A stretch of 64,000 bases of DNA from Micromonospora arborensis. Its GTDB lineage: Bacteria; Actinomycetota; Actinomycetes; Mycobacteriales; Micromonosporaceae. Below the pieces are notes generated by a model that was not told where the DNA came from, made no database searches, and saw only the letters and a list, made by a program, of their open reading frames with translations. The position numbers and the translations under genes are program-made. Positions 15,387 to 24,235 of this stretch are shown one piece after another. Position 1 is the first letter of the stretch, and each line of letters begins with the position of its first letter. The stretch spans positions 1 through 64,000 of the forward strand of contig NZ_PYBV01000013.1 in NCBI RefSeq assembly GCF_003205615.1, given 5' to 3'.

Positions 15387-17237
15387 GTGCCCGAGGGAAC
15401 GGACGACCCCGCGCTCTCCGCGACGGAGGAGCTGGCGCTGGCCCGGCTGGCACTCGACGAGGGCGACCTGCACCACGCCGCCGGCCACCTCGCCGGCGCG
15501 TTGGCGCAGGCCCCCACCCTCCCGGAGGTGCACGAGACGCTCGCGCGGTTGGCCGCGGCGAGCGGCGGCGGCCTCGACCTCTTCCCGATCAACCACCACA
15601 CCTTCGTGGGGGCGGTCGTCGCCCGCGCCCATCTGCTCGCCACCGCCGGCCGCCCCGCCGAAGGGTTGGAGCTGCTGGCCGCGGCAACCGCGTACGCGCC
15701 GGGCACGCAGTGGGCCGGCGTTCCGTGGGTCACCGCGCCCGAGTTGGCCGAGCGGCTGGCCCCGGAGCACATCGCCCGCGTCCTCATGCAGGTCTGCGCC
15801 GCGCTGCCCGACCCGGTGCCGCGGGCCGGCCGGGGCGCCCTCACGCCGTACCTCACGCTGGCCCACAACGCGGTCACCGTCCACCCCGAGCACGCTCTGC
15901 TGCTGGGCGCGGCGTCCGCGCTGGCCCGGCGTCTCGGTGACGTCGCACTGGCGGTCCGCTGGGCCACCCGAGGGGTACGCGCACAACCGTCGAAGATGGG
16001 CGAGGTCTGGCTCGGGTACGCGTACCGCAGCGCGGGCCGGACCCGCGACGGCCTCGCGGCCCTCGGTCGGGCCGTGGAGCTGGACCCCGACGACCTGGCG
16101 ATCTACGCGGACATCGCCGGCACCCTGGCCGAGATCGGCCGGCTGGACGAGGCGTTGGAGTGGACCGAGCGGGCGTTGGCGCGGGACCCGTCGTTCGACT
16201 GCGCGGTGCACACCGCCCACCGTCTGCGGCACCTGCGCGACGGCGACCTGGCCCACCTGGTCGCGCTCGCCGACTTCGTCCGCGACCACCCCGACGACAG
16301 CCATGAACACGGCGACCTGGCCCAGTGCTGCCGGGGCCGGCCCTGGCTCGGTCAACTGACCCCGGCCAACGGCCCACTTGTCGACGCGATGCGCCAGGCG
16401 GTGGCCGATGACGACAACGGTCTCGGCGGTGCCGTCCGCCTACCCGCCGCCGCACCGCCGAGTGCCGTCCGGACGGCGACGTCCACCGCCCCCGGGCTGC
16501 GGATCGACGTCGTCGGGACGCTGGAGCCGGACCCGCGCGAGCCCCGGCGCGCGTCGGCCCAGCGGTTGTGGCAGTACGTGGACGACGTCCCCACGCCCGC
16601 GCTGCCGGCACCCTCGGCGACGGCGGTCGAACGGATCGGGCAGATCGCGCACCCGGCGTGGCCGCACCCACCGGCGGCGTACGACGCGGCGGTGGGCCTG
16701 GCCGGCCTCGACGTTGCCGACCTGCTCGGCCTGCTGGTGCACCCGCCGGCGGCGCCGGCCAACGCGGTGGGTCGGCTGCTGGCCGCCCACGACCCGTCGG
16801 TCTGGGTCCGGGGTGTGCAGGTATGGGCCTGCCTGGGGCTGCTGCACCACCGCACCGACGAGCCGTGGGAGGGGTCGACCCGGCGCCGCGTGCTGCTCGA
16901 CCTGATCTGGGACGTCGAGGACTGGGTCACCGAGGCAGCACTGTTCGCCCTGGTCACCGCCGCCTGGGTGGATCCCTCGGTACGGTCGGACGTGGCGCGG
17001 GTGGTGGCGGACCGGCTCGCCGACGCGGCAGCCGTGGCTCGGGCCCGACCGGTCCCGATCGCCGTCTCGCTGGCTCACCTGGCGCTCGCCGCCCCGGAGC
17101 TGGACCCGGCCACCTCGGCACTGGCCACCGAACTGCTCAACACGCGATCCTCCCAACTCCCCCGCCCCCGCAACCCCCTCCGCCGCCTCTGGCAACGCCT
17201 GACCCGCCAAAACAGCAGCGCGCCGCGCCGGCCCTGA
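15387..17237 (+). CDS. Tetratricopeptide-repeat protein
   Basis: The 616-residue protein shows several TPR-like helix pairs in its first ~300 residues. Examples are LALARLALDEGDLHHAAGHL and AYRSAGRTRDGLAALGRAVE, followed by a unit with ALEWTERALARDPS. The C-terminal ~200 residues form another helical, HEAT-like region rich in Ala, Val and Trp (VWVRGVQVWACLGLLHH). No enzymatic motif is visible and no signal peptide is evident. I prefer GTG 15387 (SD GAGAGG) over the in-frame ATG at 15345. Probably a protein-interaction scaffold; partner unknown. Confidence 0.75.
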   Translation: MPEGTDDPALSATEELALARLALDEGDLHHAAGHLAGALAQAPTLPEVHETLARLAAASGGGLDLFPINHHTFVGAVVARAHLLATAGRPAEGLELLAAATAYAPGTQWAGVPWVTAPELAERLAPEHIARVLMQVCAALPDPVPRAGRGALTPYLTLAHNAVTVHPEHALLLGAASALARRLGDVALAVRWATRGVRAQPSKMGEVWLGYAYRSAGRTRDGLAALGRAVELDPDDLAIYADIAGTLAEIGRLDEALEWTERALARDPSFDCAVHTAHRLRHLRDGDLAHLVALADFVRDHPDDSHEHGDLAQCCRGRPWLGQLTPANGPLVDAMRQAVADDDNGLGGAVRLPAAAPPSAVRTATSTAPGLRIDVVGTLEPDPREPRRASAQRLWQYVDDVPTPALPAPSATAVERIGQIAHPAWPHPPAAYDAAVGLAGLDVADLLGLLVHPPAAPANAVGRLLAAHDPSVWVRGVQVWACLGLLHHRTDEPWEGSTRRRVLLDLIWDVEDWVTEAALFALVTAAWVDPSVRSDVARVVADRLADAAAVARARPVPIAVSLAHLALAAPELDPATSALATELLNTRSSQLPRPRNPLRRLWQRLTRQNSSAPRRP

Positions 17238-17254
17238 CGGGCTGGCGCGGCGCG
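17219..17254. terminator. Bidirectional hairpin terminator
   Basis: Sixteen-nt arms (17219-17234 and 17239-17254) pair with one mismatch around the loop TGAC, which contains part of the TPR gene's stop codon. It lies between two convergent genes. Confidence 0.6.
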
Positions 17255-17269
17255 GGGGAAGGGTGCGGG

Positions 17270-18853
17270 TCAGGCGACCGGGGCCGCCTTGCCGAGAGCG
17301 ATCTCGGCCTCCTCCTCCGGAGTGGCCTGCGGCGGCGCCTCGTTGGCGGTGCGCAGCGGGATCTCCTTGATGAACCAGGCGAGCACCGGGATCACGATGG
17401 TGAACAGCACCGCCCAGAGGAAGACGTGCGAGATCGCGTCGGAGAGGCCACCGAGCACCGCCTCGCGCGCCTGGGCGGGCAGTTCCTTGAGCTTCTCCAG
17501 GTCCATTCCGCCGCCGTCGCCGCCGAAGGCTGCGCCACCGGCCGAGCTGGCCAACCGGTTGGCGAAGATCGCGCCGAACAGCGAGATGCCGAACGAGCCG
17601 CCGATCGACCGGAAGAACGTCGCCGCGCCGCTGGCCGCACCGAGGTCCTTCTGCCCCACGCTGTTCTGCGCGATCAGCATCGACGTCTGCATGAGGAAGC
17701 CCATGCCGACGCCGAGCACGACCATGTACAGCGAGGACATCAGCTTGCTGGTGTCGGTGTCGAGCATGGACAGCAGCGCCATGCCCCCGGTCATCACCAC
17801 ACCACCGATGATCGGGTACATCCGGTACTTACCGTTCTTGGTGATCGCCCGGCCGATGACGAGCGAGACGACCAGCATGCCGAACATCAGGGGCAGCAGC
17901 AGCAGACCACTGTTGGTCGCCGACGCTCCCTGCACGGTCTGCTGGTAGAGCGGCAGGAAGTTCATCGCGCCGAACATCGCGAAGCCGAGCAGGAAGCCGA
18001 TCACCGAGATCAGCGCGAAGTTGCGGTTGGCGAAGAGCGCCAACGGGAGGATCGGCTCCTGGACGCGGCGCTCCACCAGGCCGAAGGCCACCAGCGCGAG
18101 CACGGCCAGCACGGCCAGGCCGAGGATCTGCGGTGACGTCCAGTCGTACTCGTTGCCACCCCAGGTGGTGATGAGCACGATCGCGGTGATGCCGACCGAG
18201 AGCAGCCCGGCGCCGAGCCAGTCGATCCGGTGCTCGGTGCGGTACTTCGGCAGGTGCATGGTGCTGATCAGGACGAGCAGCGCGACACCACCCAGCGGCA
18301 GGTTCACGTAGAACGCCCAGCGCCAGGAGAGGTGATCGGTGATGAAGCCACCGGCCAGCGGGCCGGCAACCATGGCAATGGCCATGATTCCGGCGATCAT
18401 GCCCTGGTAGCGCCCACGCTCGCGGGGCGGGACCAGGTCACCGATGATCGCCATCACGCCGACCATGAGGCCACCGGCACCGAGGCCCTGCACGGCCCGG
18501 AAGGCGATGAGCTGAACCATGCCGTCCTGCGGGCCGCCGAGCATCGCGGAGCCGGCCATGCCACAGAGGGCCGAGCCGACGAGGAAGACGACGACCGAGG
18601 TCAGGAAGACGGACTTGCGGCCGTAGAGGTCACCGAGCTTGCCCCAGATCGGGGTGGAGACGGTGGTGCCCAGGACGTACGCCGTGACCACCCAGGTGAA
18701 GTGGTTGAGGCCGCCGAATTCGCCGACGATCCGCGGTAGCGCGGTGCTGACGATCATGTTGTCGAGCATCGCGAGCATCATCGCGATCATCAGCCCGAAC
18801 AGCACGACCCGTATGTTGTTGGGTCGTACGCCGGTCTGTGTTGCCTGAGTCAT
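17270..18853 (-). CDS. MFS drug transporter, DHA2 (14-TM, EmrB/QacA) family
   Basis: This 527-residue protein has about 14 membrane helices. Family motifs are motif A (GKLGDLYGRK), the antiporter motif C region (GPLAGGFITDHLSWRWAFYVNLP), and a substrate-site aspartate in ALLDNMIV within helix 1 (LAMLDNMIVSTALPRI). DHA2 members exchange protons for drugs at the inner membrane. It is divergent from a TetR-family gene 112 bp away, the usual repressor-exporter arrangement. ATG 18853 is preceded by GGGGGGAG. Confidence 0.93.
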   Translation of the reverse strand: MTQATQTGVRPNNIRVVLFGLMIAMMLAMLDNMIVSTALPRIVGEFGGLNHFTWVVTAYVLGTTVSTPIWGKLGDLYGRKSVFLTSVVVFLVGSALCGMAGSAMLGGPQDGMVQLIAFRAVQGLGAGGLMVGVMAIIGDLVPPRERGRYQGMIAGIMAIAMVAGPLAGGFITDHLSWRWAFYVNLPLGGVALLVLISTMHLPKYRTEHRIDWLGAGLLSVGITAIVLITTWGGNEYDWTSPQILGLAVLAVLALVAFGLVERRVQEPILPLALFANRNFALISVIGFLLGFAMFGAMNFLPLYQQTVQGASATNSGLLLLPLMFGMLVVSLVIGRAITKNGKYRMYPIIGGVVMTGGMALLSMLDTDTSKLMSSLYMVVLGVGMGFLMQTSMLIAQNSVGQKDLGAASGAATFFRSIGGSFGISLFGAIFANRLASSAGGAAFGGDGGGMDLEKLKELPAQAREAVLGGLSDAISHVFLWAVLFTIVIPVLAWFIKEIPLRTANEAPPQATPEEEAEIALGKAAPVA

Positions 18854-18881
18854 GGGTAAGCTCCCCCCGAGAAATGCCTTA

Positions 18882-18926
18882 CTTACTTGCCGCCCGGCTA
18901 GTCACCTTACTAGCCGCACGGTAAGT
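18882..18926. promoter_or_regulatory. Candidate TetR operator between exporter and regulator
   Basis: Two direct copies of CTTACTwGCCGC (18882-18893 and 18906-18917) lie 24 bp apart. The flanking bases form a gapped inverted repeat: ACTTAC...GGCTA (18881-18900) against TAGCC...GTAAGT (18911-18926). The region covers the start of both divergent transcripts, so binding would affect both genes. Confidence 0.5.
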
Positions 18927-18965
18927 TGGGTAGCAAGCAGCGGTCAAGCGATTTGGGGGGCGTGG

Positions 18966-19583
18966 GTGAGCGAGAGCACAGGCGGGACGCGGGAACGGAT
19001 CAAGGCCGTCGCGCTCGAGCTCTTCACCGAGCAGGGGTACGAGAAGACCTCGCTCCGGGAAATCGCCGAGCGGCTCAATGTCACCAAGGCGGCGCTCTAC
19101 TACCACTTCAAGAGCAAGGACGACATCGTCGCCAGCTTCGTCGAGGCCCGGCTGGAGGGGATGGACGCACTGATCGCCTGGGCCGCCACGCAGCCCGCCA
19201 CCCTGGACACCCGGCGCGAGCTGATCTCCCGGTACGCCGACACGATGTTCGACGGGACCCAGCCGTCGGTGATGCGCTTCTTCGAGCAGAACCAGACGGC
19301 GCTCAAGAGCCTCTCCGCCGGCCAGCAGATGCGCGGTCGGATGTTGGAGCTGACCGACGCGCTGTGCCGGGGTGACGACTCCCCCGCCGCCCAACTTCGC
19401 GCCGCGCTGTCGCTGTTCGCAGTGCACACCAGCTGGTTCGCGGTCCGCGCCCCGCACATCAGCGACGACGAACGCCGCAAGCTCGCCCTGGACGTGGCCG
19501 ACGAGTTGTTGGCCGCCATCGGCACGCATCCCGACGAGGCGGCGGAGCTCGACCGGGGCGCAGCCCCGGCCGACCTGGACTGA
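18966..19583 (+). CDS. TetR/AcrR-family transcriptional regulator
   Basis: This 205-residue protein has the standard N-terminal HTH (LREIAERLNVTKAALYYHF, about 30-48) and a helical C-terminal ligand domain. The start is GTG 18966, preceded by a G-rich SD; longer readings overlap the operator. By position it is the local repressor of the divergent DHA2 exporter and probably of itself, released by a compound the pump exports. The ligand is unknown. Confidence 0.9.
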   Translation: MSESTGGTRERIKAVALELFTEQGYEKTSLREIAERLNVTKAALYYHFKSKDDIVASFVEARLEGMDALIAWAATQPATLDTRRELISRYADTMFDGTQPSVMRFFEQNQTALKSLSAGQQMRGRMLELTDALCRGDDSPAAQLRAALSLFAVHTSWFAVRAPHISDDERRKLALDVADELLAAIGTHPDEAAELDRGAAPADLD

Positions 19584-19598
19584 TCGGTCGGCGGCGGA

Positions 19599-20108
19599 TC
19601 AGCCGCGCGTCAGGTCCAGGCGCAGGCCGAGCAGGTCCACGTCCACCGCCGGCGACCAGTCCTTCTCCGGCGCGCGGACGAACCCGAGCCGCGAGTAGAG
19701 CCGGTGCGCCGACTCGGCCATCCCGGCCCGGACGCAGATCACGACCGCCGTGCAGCCCAGCTCGGCCGCGCGCTCGACACACGCCTTGGCCAGCGCGGCG
19801 CCGACACCCCGCCCCTGCGCGCCCGGGTCGACCGCGAGCATCCGGAACTCCGCCTCGCCCGGGCCGGACAACTCGGCGAACGGGGTGCCCGGCAGCACGA
19901 ACGTCACCGAGCCGAGCACCGCGTCGGTCACCTCGTCGACCGCGACCAGCACCTCGCCGCTGACGGCCCGGGTCGATACGTCGGCCAGCACCGTGCCGTA
20001 CCCGTGTTCACCCTTGAGCTGGCCGTCCGCCTCGTACGCGGCCACGGTCAGCCGGGCCACCGCCGGGAAGTCGGCCGGCTCGGCAGGACGAACCCATAGC
20101 CCACTCAA
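19599..20108 (-). CDS. GNAT family N-acetyltransferase
   Basis: The 169-residue protein begins VRPAEPADFPAVARL, a typical GNAT strand-helix start. It has EFRMLAVDPGAQGRGVG, with QGRGVG as the acetyl-CoA loop, and ends RLYSRLGFVRAPE. The start is TTG 20108, which overlaps the stop of the upstream biotin-carrier gene (TTGA). The acceptor is unknown. Confidence 0.85.
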   Translation of the reverse strand: MSGLWVRPAEPADFPAVARLTVAAYEADGQLKGEHGYGTVLADVSTRAVSGEVLVAVDEVTDAVLGSVTFVLPGTPFAELSGPGEAEFRMLAVDPGAQGRGVGAALAKACVERAAELGCTAVVICVRAGMAESAHRLYSRLGFVRAPEKDWSPAVDVDLLGLRLDLTRG

Positions 20109-20320
20109 GCGATCACCGCAATGAGGTCGCCGTCCTGCACGACGTCCCCCTCGTGCACGGCGAGCCGCTCGATCACACCATCGGACTCGGCGATGACCGG
20201 GATCTCCATCTTCATCGACTCGAGGATCACCAGGGTGTCGCCCTCGGTCACGGTGTCACCTGCCGTGGCGACGACCTTCCAGACGTTCGCCACCATCTCG
20301 GCGCGGATCTCCTCGGCCAT
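20105..20320 (-). CDS. Biotin/lipoyl-attachment carrier protein (BCCP-like, TB7.3 type)
   Basis: This 71-residue protein is a complete biotinyl domain with the biotinylation motif ESMKM (Lys37). It is the same size as the mycobacterial biotinylated protein TB7.3 (Rv3221c), which sits at the equivalent chromosomal position beside the sigH/rshA genes. It would carry biotin for an acyl-CoA carboxylase. ATG 20320 follows GGAGG at a good distance. It is translationally coupled to the acetyltransferase by an overlap of stop and start. Confidence 0.93.
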   Translation of the reverse strand: MAEEIRAEMVANVWKVVATAGDTVTEGDTLVILESMKMEIPVIAESDGVIERLAVHEGDVVQDGDLIAVIA

Positions 20321-20547
20321 GTCCAGGCCCTCCCTTTTCGCGATGTGCCTGCCGACGTATCCAATCATGCGGCTGCCGACGGTGGGCCCGCAGCGGCACG
20401 GCCGGGATAGCGCGCCCGCCCTGGGGAAGGCGGCGGGTGTCGACCGCACTACCATCAGCGGGTCGGACCCGATGCCGGGCCGCCGGTGGGCACACCGGCG
20501 CCGAGGTCGTCCGCAGAACGGATCCGACCCATCACGAGGAGGTCAGC

Positions 20548-20622
20548 ATGGCGAAGAAGTCCCGCAAGAAGAAGGCCCGTAAGAAGAGCGCCGCGAACCA
20601 CGGCAAGCGTCCCAACTCCTGA
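20548..20622 (+). CDS. 24-residue basic ribosomal protein, bL37 type
   Basis: The ORF encodes 24 residues beginning MAKKSRKKKARKK and ending ANHGKRPNS. This pattern, a very basic start followed by ANHGKRPN, matches bL37, a tiny 50S protein seen in mycobacterial ribosome structures. The SD GAGGAGG is strong and 6 nt upstream. A perfect 18-bp hairpin follows the gene. It is easily missed by automated callers because of its length. Confidence 0.88.
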   Translation: MAKKSRKKKARKKSAANHGKRPNS

Positions 20623-20681
20623 ACGGGTCGGCGGGCCGGCGGCCCGTCACCGATCAGCTTGACCCGGCCGACGCCGGATAC

Positions 20682-20719
20682 ACCGGTGGCCCGGGTCGAC
20701 ATCGACCCGGGCCACCGGT
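20682..20719. terminator. Perfect 18-bp hairpin between bL37 and rsrA
   Basis: Arms at 20682-20699 and 20702-20719 (outer part ACCGGTGGCCCGGG) are perfect inverted copies. It sits between convergent genes and probably terminates both, though there is no U-tract. Confidence 0.75.
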
Positions 20720-20745
20720 CTTGGTCCGTCAGATACGACCGACGC

Positions 20746-21033
20746 TCAGTCGGCCAACTCGCGGGAATCACTGGTCTCGAAGACCACCAGCTCGGTGAGC
20801 TTGACCCGCAGTCGCTCGCGCAGCTCGTCCGGCGCGGTCTCGTTGCCGCAGCAACGAGCCACCAGCGCCCGCACCTCCTGCTCAAGCCCGTACTCGCGCA
20901 GGCAGGGCCCGCACTCGTCCAGGTGGTGCCGGATCAGCGAGCGCCGCTCGTCGGCGCACTCCAGATCCAGGTAGAGGTAGACCTCCGCGAGCACTTCGCG
21001 GCAATCCGTCTCGTGCGGCTCCCCACAGCTCAC
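20746..21033 (-). CDS. rsrA: Zinc-binding anti-sigma factor RsrA (RshA)
   Basis: This 95-residue protein has the ZAS motif. With the GTG 21033 start, the zinc ligands fall at C11, H37, C41 and C44 (CREV... HHLDECGPC), the same numbering as Streptomyces RsrA. It binds SigR in reducing conditions and releases it when its cysteines form a disulfide under thiol oxidation. The gene follows sigR with one base between stop and start, so the pair is co-expressed. A further cysteine pair (ARCCGNE) lies nearer the C-terminus. Confidence 0.92.
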   Translation of the reverse strand: MSCGEPHETDCREVLAEVYLYLDLECADERRSLIRHHLDECGPCLREYGLEQEVRALVARCCGNETAPDELRERLRVKLTELVVFETSDSRELAD

Positions 21034-21034
21034 G

Positions 21035-21655
21035 TCACACCTCCCGGCCGGCAGCGGCGGCAGTCGAGCCCTTTGCCGAGCGGGCCGCACTGAAGCCCCG
21101 CTCCCCGGCGTAGCGCTCGAGCAGCTTGCGCAGATTACGACGGCCCCGGTGCAGGCGCGACATCACGGTGCCGATCGGCGTGCCCATGATGTCCGCGACC
21201 TCCTTGTACGAGAAGCCCTCGACATCGGTGAGGTAGACGGCCAGGCGGAACTCCTCCGGCAACTGCTGGAGGGCCTCCTTGACGTCGCTGTCCGGCAGCC
21301 GGTCCAGTGCCTCGGTCTCCGCGGAGCGCAGCCCACTGGAGGTGTGCGACTCGGCCTCGGCGAGCTGCCAGTCGGTGATCTCCTCGGTGGGCGCCTGGAT
21401 CGGCTGGCGCTGCCGTTTGCGGTAGGAGTTGATGTAGGTGTTGGTCAGGATCCGGTAGAGCCAGGCCTTCAGGTTCGTGCCCTGCTCGAACTGGTGGAAG
21501 GCCGCGTACGCCTTCAGGTAGGTCTCCTGGACCAGGTCCTCGGCATCCGCCGGGTTGCGTGTCATCCGCAGCCCAGCAGCGTAGAGCTGATCGACGAATG
21601 GCATCGCGTCCCGTTCGAATCGGGCCCTGCGCTCGTCCGTCTTCTCGGTGGTCAA
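21035..21655 (-). CDS. sigR: Thiol-stress ECF sigma factor SigR (SigH)
   Basis: The 206-residue core has region 2 ([20 protein letters not shown]), the -10 recognition segment with [18 protein letters not shown], and region 4 ([20 protein letters not shown]). It is the orthologue of Streptomyces SigR and mycobacterial SigH, which transcribe thioredoxin, mycothiol and protein-quality genes under thiol oxidation. I place the core start at TTG 21655 (SD GAGGGG, 8 nt). A second in-frame start, GTG 21862 with its own G-rich SD, would add 69 residues, and a SigR-type promoter lies just upstream of it. Confidence 0.9.
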   Translation of the reverse strand: MTTEKTDERRARFERDAMPFVDQLYAAGLRMTRNPADAEDLVQETYLKAYAAFHQFEQGTNLKAWLYRILTNTYINSYRKRQRQPIQAPTEEITDWQLAEAESHTSSGLRSAETEALDRLPDSDVKEALQQLPEEFRLAVYLTDVEGFSYKEVADIMGTPIGTVMSRLHRGRRNLRKLLERYAGERGFSAARSAKGSTAAAAGREV

Positions 21656-21900
21656 CCGCACATCCCCTCGCGTCGGATGCTTCCCCGCCGAGGATACGCG
21701 CACAGACCTGCCCGCAGATTCACTTCCGGCCGGTGTGCCCGTGCTCACCGCGCCCACCCCGCCCGGTCCCGCCGTCGCGGGCCAATCCGGGCCATCCAGC
21801 AGCCGCTTCAGCTGCCGGGCGTCCCGCTCGTCCCGTTCCAGGCTCCGTGTCTCGGTCGGCACCGTGCACCCCCCTCGCAGAAAAGTCGTCCGGGGGTTGT

Positions 21901-21927
21901 AACGCGAGATGACCACTGGGGCATTCC
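21901..21927 (-). promoter_or_regulatory. SigR/SigH-type autoregulatory promoter
   Basis: On the minus strand, GGAAT (21927-21923), an 18-bp spacer and CGTT (21904-21901) match the SigR/SigH consensus GGAAT-N18-20-CGTT exactly. Transcription would start near 21895, about 33 nt before the GTG of the long SigR form (21862). Confidence 0.8.
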
Positions 21928-22170
21928 GGCCCACCCACCCCGTTCCTGGTCCCGGCCCCGACGGCGGCCGGCGCTGGGACCAGGAAGGGCCTGGGAGGAC
22001 TGGTATCGCCCGTCCGGTTCGGGCCGGCGGCACCAACGGATGCAACGACCCGCGCCGGGCACCGGAAACGGTCGCCCGGGCGAGCCGGGGCCAACCGGCC
22101 GGGGGCGAGCCGGGCCGGGCGACCGCGTCGCGCCGCAGCGAGCCGGATCGGCCCGCCGGAGCGCGTCGGA

Positions 22171-22791
22171 TCACTCCGACTCGGCCCAGCCCTGGGCACG
22201 CAGCCAGTCGCGGACGAGGGCAGCGGTGCCGGCCGGATCCCGCCGCAGGTCGTGCGTCTCCCCCGGTCGGGTCAGCACCTGCACGGCCGGTCCCGGCTGC
22301 GGCGTCCCGAACGGGTCCCGGTCGCCGTTGACGACAAGCGTCGGCAGGCCGGTGGCCAGTTCGGCGGCCCGAGAGCGCTCCGGTCGACCGGGCGGGTGCA
22401 GCGGAAAAGCCAACGCGAGCACGCCCACCGCGCCCACCGCGCGGGCCGTCCGGCAGGCCACCCGTGCGCCACTGGACCGACCACCCACCAGCACCGTCGG
22501 CACGTCGGCGTGCCGGTCACGCAGCACGCCGAGCACCGCCGTCCAGGCCTCGTCGAGATGACCCGCCGGTGCCGGCGCACGTCGACCGGCGACCCGGTAG
22601 GGCTGGGTCACCCGGACCACCGCCAGGCCGGCCGCGACCGACGCGTCCCGGACCGCGAGCAGGTCGGGGGCATCGACACTGCCGCCCGCGCCGTGCCCGA
22701 GCACGAGCAGAGCGGTGGCAGGGCGGGTCGGCAGATCGGTGTCGATCCGCGCCGAACCACGCGGAGTGGTGATCTCGTCGCTGGGCAGCAC
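22171..22791 (-). CDS. Alpha/beta hydrolase, KANL3/Tex30-like
   Basis: This 206-residue protein has the GHGAGG oxyanion strand near the start and the nucleophile elbow GGRSSGAR. The presumed acid is in [11 protein letters not shown] and the base in [10 protein letters not shown], a complete Ser-Asp-His triad. The size matches the small bacterial KANL3/Tex30-type hydrolases. The substrate is unknown. It is encoded upstream of sigR on the same strand, and its end overlaps only the non-coding extension of the sigR frame. Confidence 0.83.
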   Translation of the reverse strand: MLPSDEITTPRGSARIDTDLPTRPATALLVLGHGAGGSVDAPDLLAVRDASVAAGLAVVRVTQPYRVAGRRAPAPAGHLDEAWTAVLGVLRDRHADVPTVLVGGRSSGARVACRTARAVGAVGVLALAFPLHPPGRPERSRAAELATGLPTLVVNGDRDPFGTPQPGPAVQVLTRPGETHDLRRDPAGTAALVRDWLRAQGWAESE

Positions 22792-22843
22792 CGACCCATT
22801 CTGCGCCGCCTGTCGGGCGACGGGTGCGGACCGGGTGAGCTGA

Positions 22844-23236
22844 TCAGCTCAACGGGACCAGCGTGAGCAGGCGATCCCGCACCGGCGGGCCGGCGTCGTC
22901 GACGGCATCCGGGTCGGGTTCGACCTCGCCGCGCCAGGCGACCAGCATCGCCCGCCGTTCGCGGGGCGTGGTGGCGCCCCAGACACCGTGGCAGTCGCCG
23001 ACGTCGAGGGCCCAGGCCAGGCAGGACCCCTGCACGTCACAGCTGCGGCACAGCGCGACGGCGGCGTCCACCGGCTCGTTCGGTGCCGGAAAGAATGTCT
23101 CCGGATCGACCGCCTGGCACGTGCCTCTGGTGCGCCACGCGTCGTCCTGTCGTCGTTCCCGCACGGCCCGCAGCAGTCGCGGATCTCGCCGCGCCGCAGC
23201 CACCTCGTGCGGGCGGGGCATACGCGCCCGTGTCAT
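22844..23236 (-). CDS. WhiB-family regulator (class unassigned)
   Basis: This 130-residue protein has the WhiB cluster cysteines C40, C63, C66 and C72 (TCQAVDPETFFP and ALCRSCDVQGSC) and the GVWG turn. An additional C82 lies in DVGDCHGVWG. The ~35-residue basic N-terminal extension and acidic C-terminus differ from WhiB1 and WhiB7, and there is no AT-hook. ATG 23236 follows GGAGG. It would bind a [4Fe-4S] cluster and partner with a sigma factor; I cannot assign a specific Whi/Wbl class. Confidence 0.88.
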   Translation of the reverse strand: MTRARMPRPHEVAAARRDPRLLRAVRERRQDDAWRTRGTCQAVDPETFFPAPNEPVDAAVALCRSCDVQGSCLAWALDVGDCHGVWGATTPRERRAMLVAWRGEVEPDPDAVDDAGPPVRDRLLTLVPLS

Positions 23237-23431
23237 CCACCCACCTCCCCCGTGGGACCGGCAAAAGCTGTGGACGTCGTCCGCCCTGTGCGAATCGACA
23301 GCCACTACCGGCGCTGTGTTCTATCGCACTTCGCAACACCGGGACAAGGGTCTGCCGGGAACATGACTGAACAGCCAGGAGACGAATCGAGCGCAACCCT
23401 GGCAAATCGGCACCCAACGATGCCCTCGGGC

Positions 23432-24133
23432 TCAGAACAGAGTCAACTCCTGCGGAGTCACCGCCGGCACCCGGGCGGTCAGGTGCGGCCCGTCGTTACG
23501 AACGTCGCCCACCGCCGCCCCCACCGGGCGAATCTCCAACCCGGCAAGCCACTCCGCCGACGCCGGAATGAGCAGCCGCTCCGGCTCGTCGGTCGGCGCC
23601 AGCCACGACGACCAGCGCTCCGGCGGCAGCAGCACCGGCATCCGGTCGTGCACCTCGGCCAGGTCACCGAGCGCCGCGGTGGTCAGCACGCTGAAGGTGA
23701 GCCGGTTGTCGGCGCCGGACCCCCAGACCGACCAGATGCCGGCCAGGGCGAGCACCGAGCCGTCGCGGGGGGTCAGGTAAAAGGCCTGCCGCCCACCATC
23801 GGGCCGGCGGACCCACTCGTACCAGCCGTCGGCGGGGACCAGGCAGCGGCGACGGGAGAACGACCCGGCGTACGCCCGACTGGTGGCCACCGTCTCCGCC
23901 CGCGCGTTGATCATGCGGGCCGCCCCGGCGGCGGAGCGGGACCAGTGCGGCAGCAGACCCCAACGACCGACGCAGAGACTGCGGTGCCCCTGCGGGCTGA
24001 CCCGGACCAGCGGCACCGGGTCGGTGGGCGCGACGTTGTGATCCGGTCCGAGCAGGCCGTCCGTGTCGTCGGACGACTCGAACAGCGCGCTCAGCTCGCC
24101 GGAGCTCCGGGTCGTCGCGTACCTGCCGCACAT
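23432..24133 (-). CDS. SOS-response-associated peptidase (SRAP/YedK, HMCES family)
   Basis: The 233-residue protein begins MCGRYATT, exposing the catalytic Cys2 after methionine removal, and has the family motifs INARAETV, ADGWYEW (with the active-site glutamate) and HDRMPVLL (with the histidine). Family members crosslink to abasic sites in single-stranded DNA and protect them. ATG 24133 is the only start that leaves Cys at position 2. It is divergent from aroA, as in M. tuberculosis (Rv3226c/Rv3227). Confidence 0.95.
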   Translation of the reverse strand: MCGRYATTRSSGELSALFESSDDTDGLLGPDHNVAPTDPVPLVRVSPQGHRSLCVGRWGLLPHWSRSAAGAARMINARAETVATSRAYAGSFSRRRCLVPADGWYEWVRRPDGGRQAFYLTPRDGSVLALAGIWSVWGSGADNRLTFSVLTTAALGDLAEVHDRMPVLLPPERWSSWLAPTDEPERLLIPASAEWLAGLEIRPVGAAVGDVRNDGPHLTARVPAVTPQELTLF

Positions 24134-24235
24134 GAGCCACACGCTAACGCGTGGGGGGTCCGTCGGCTGTCCCGCCAACCGGGAGTACGACCGCCGGTTC
24201 CCGCCGTCCACCGGCCGACACGGCAGAATGTAACC

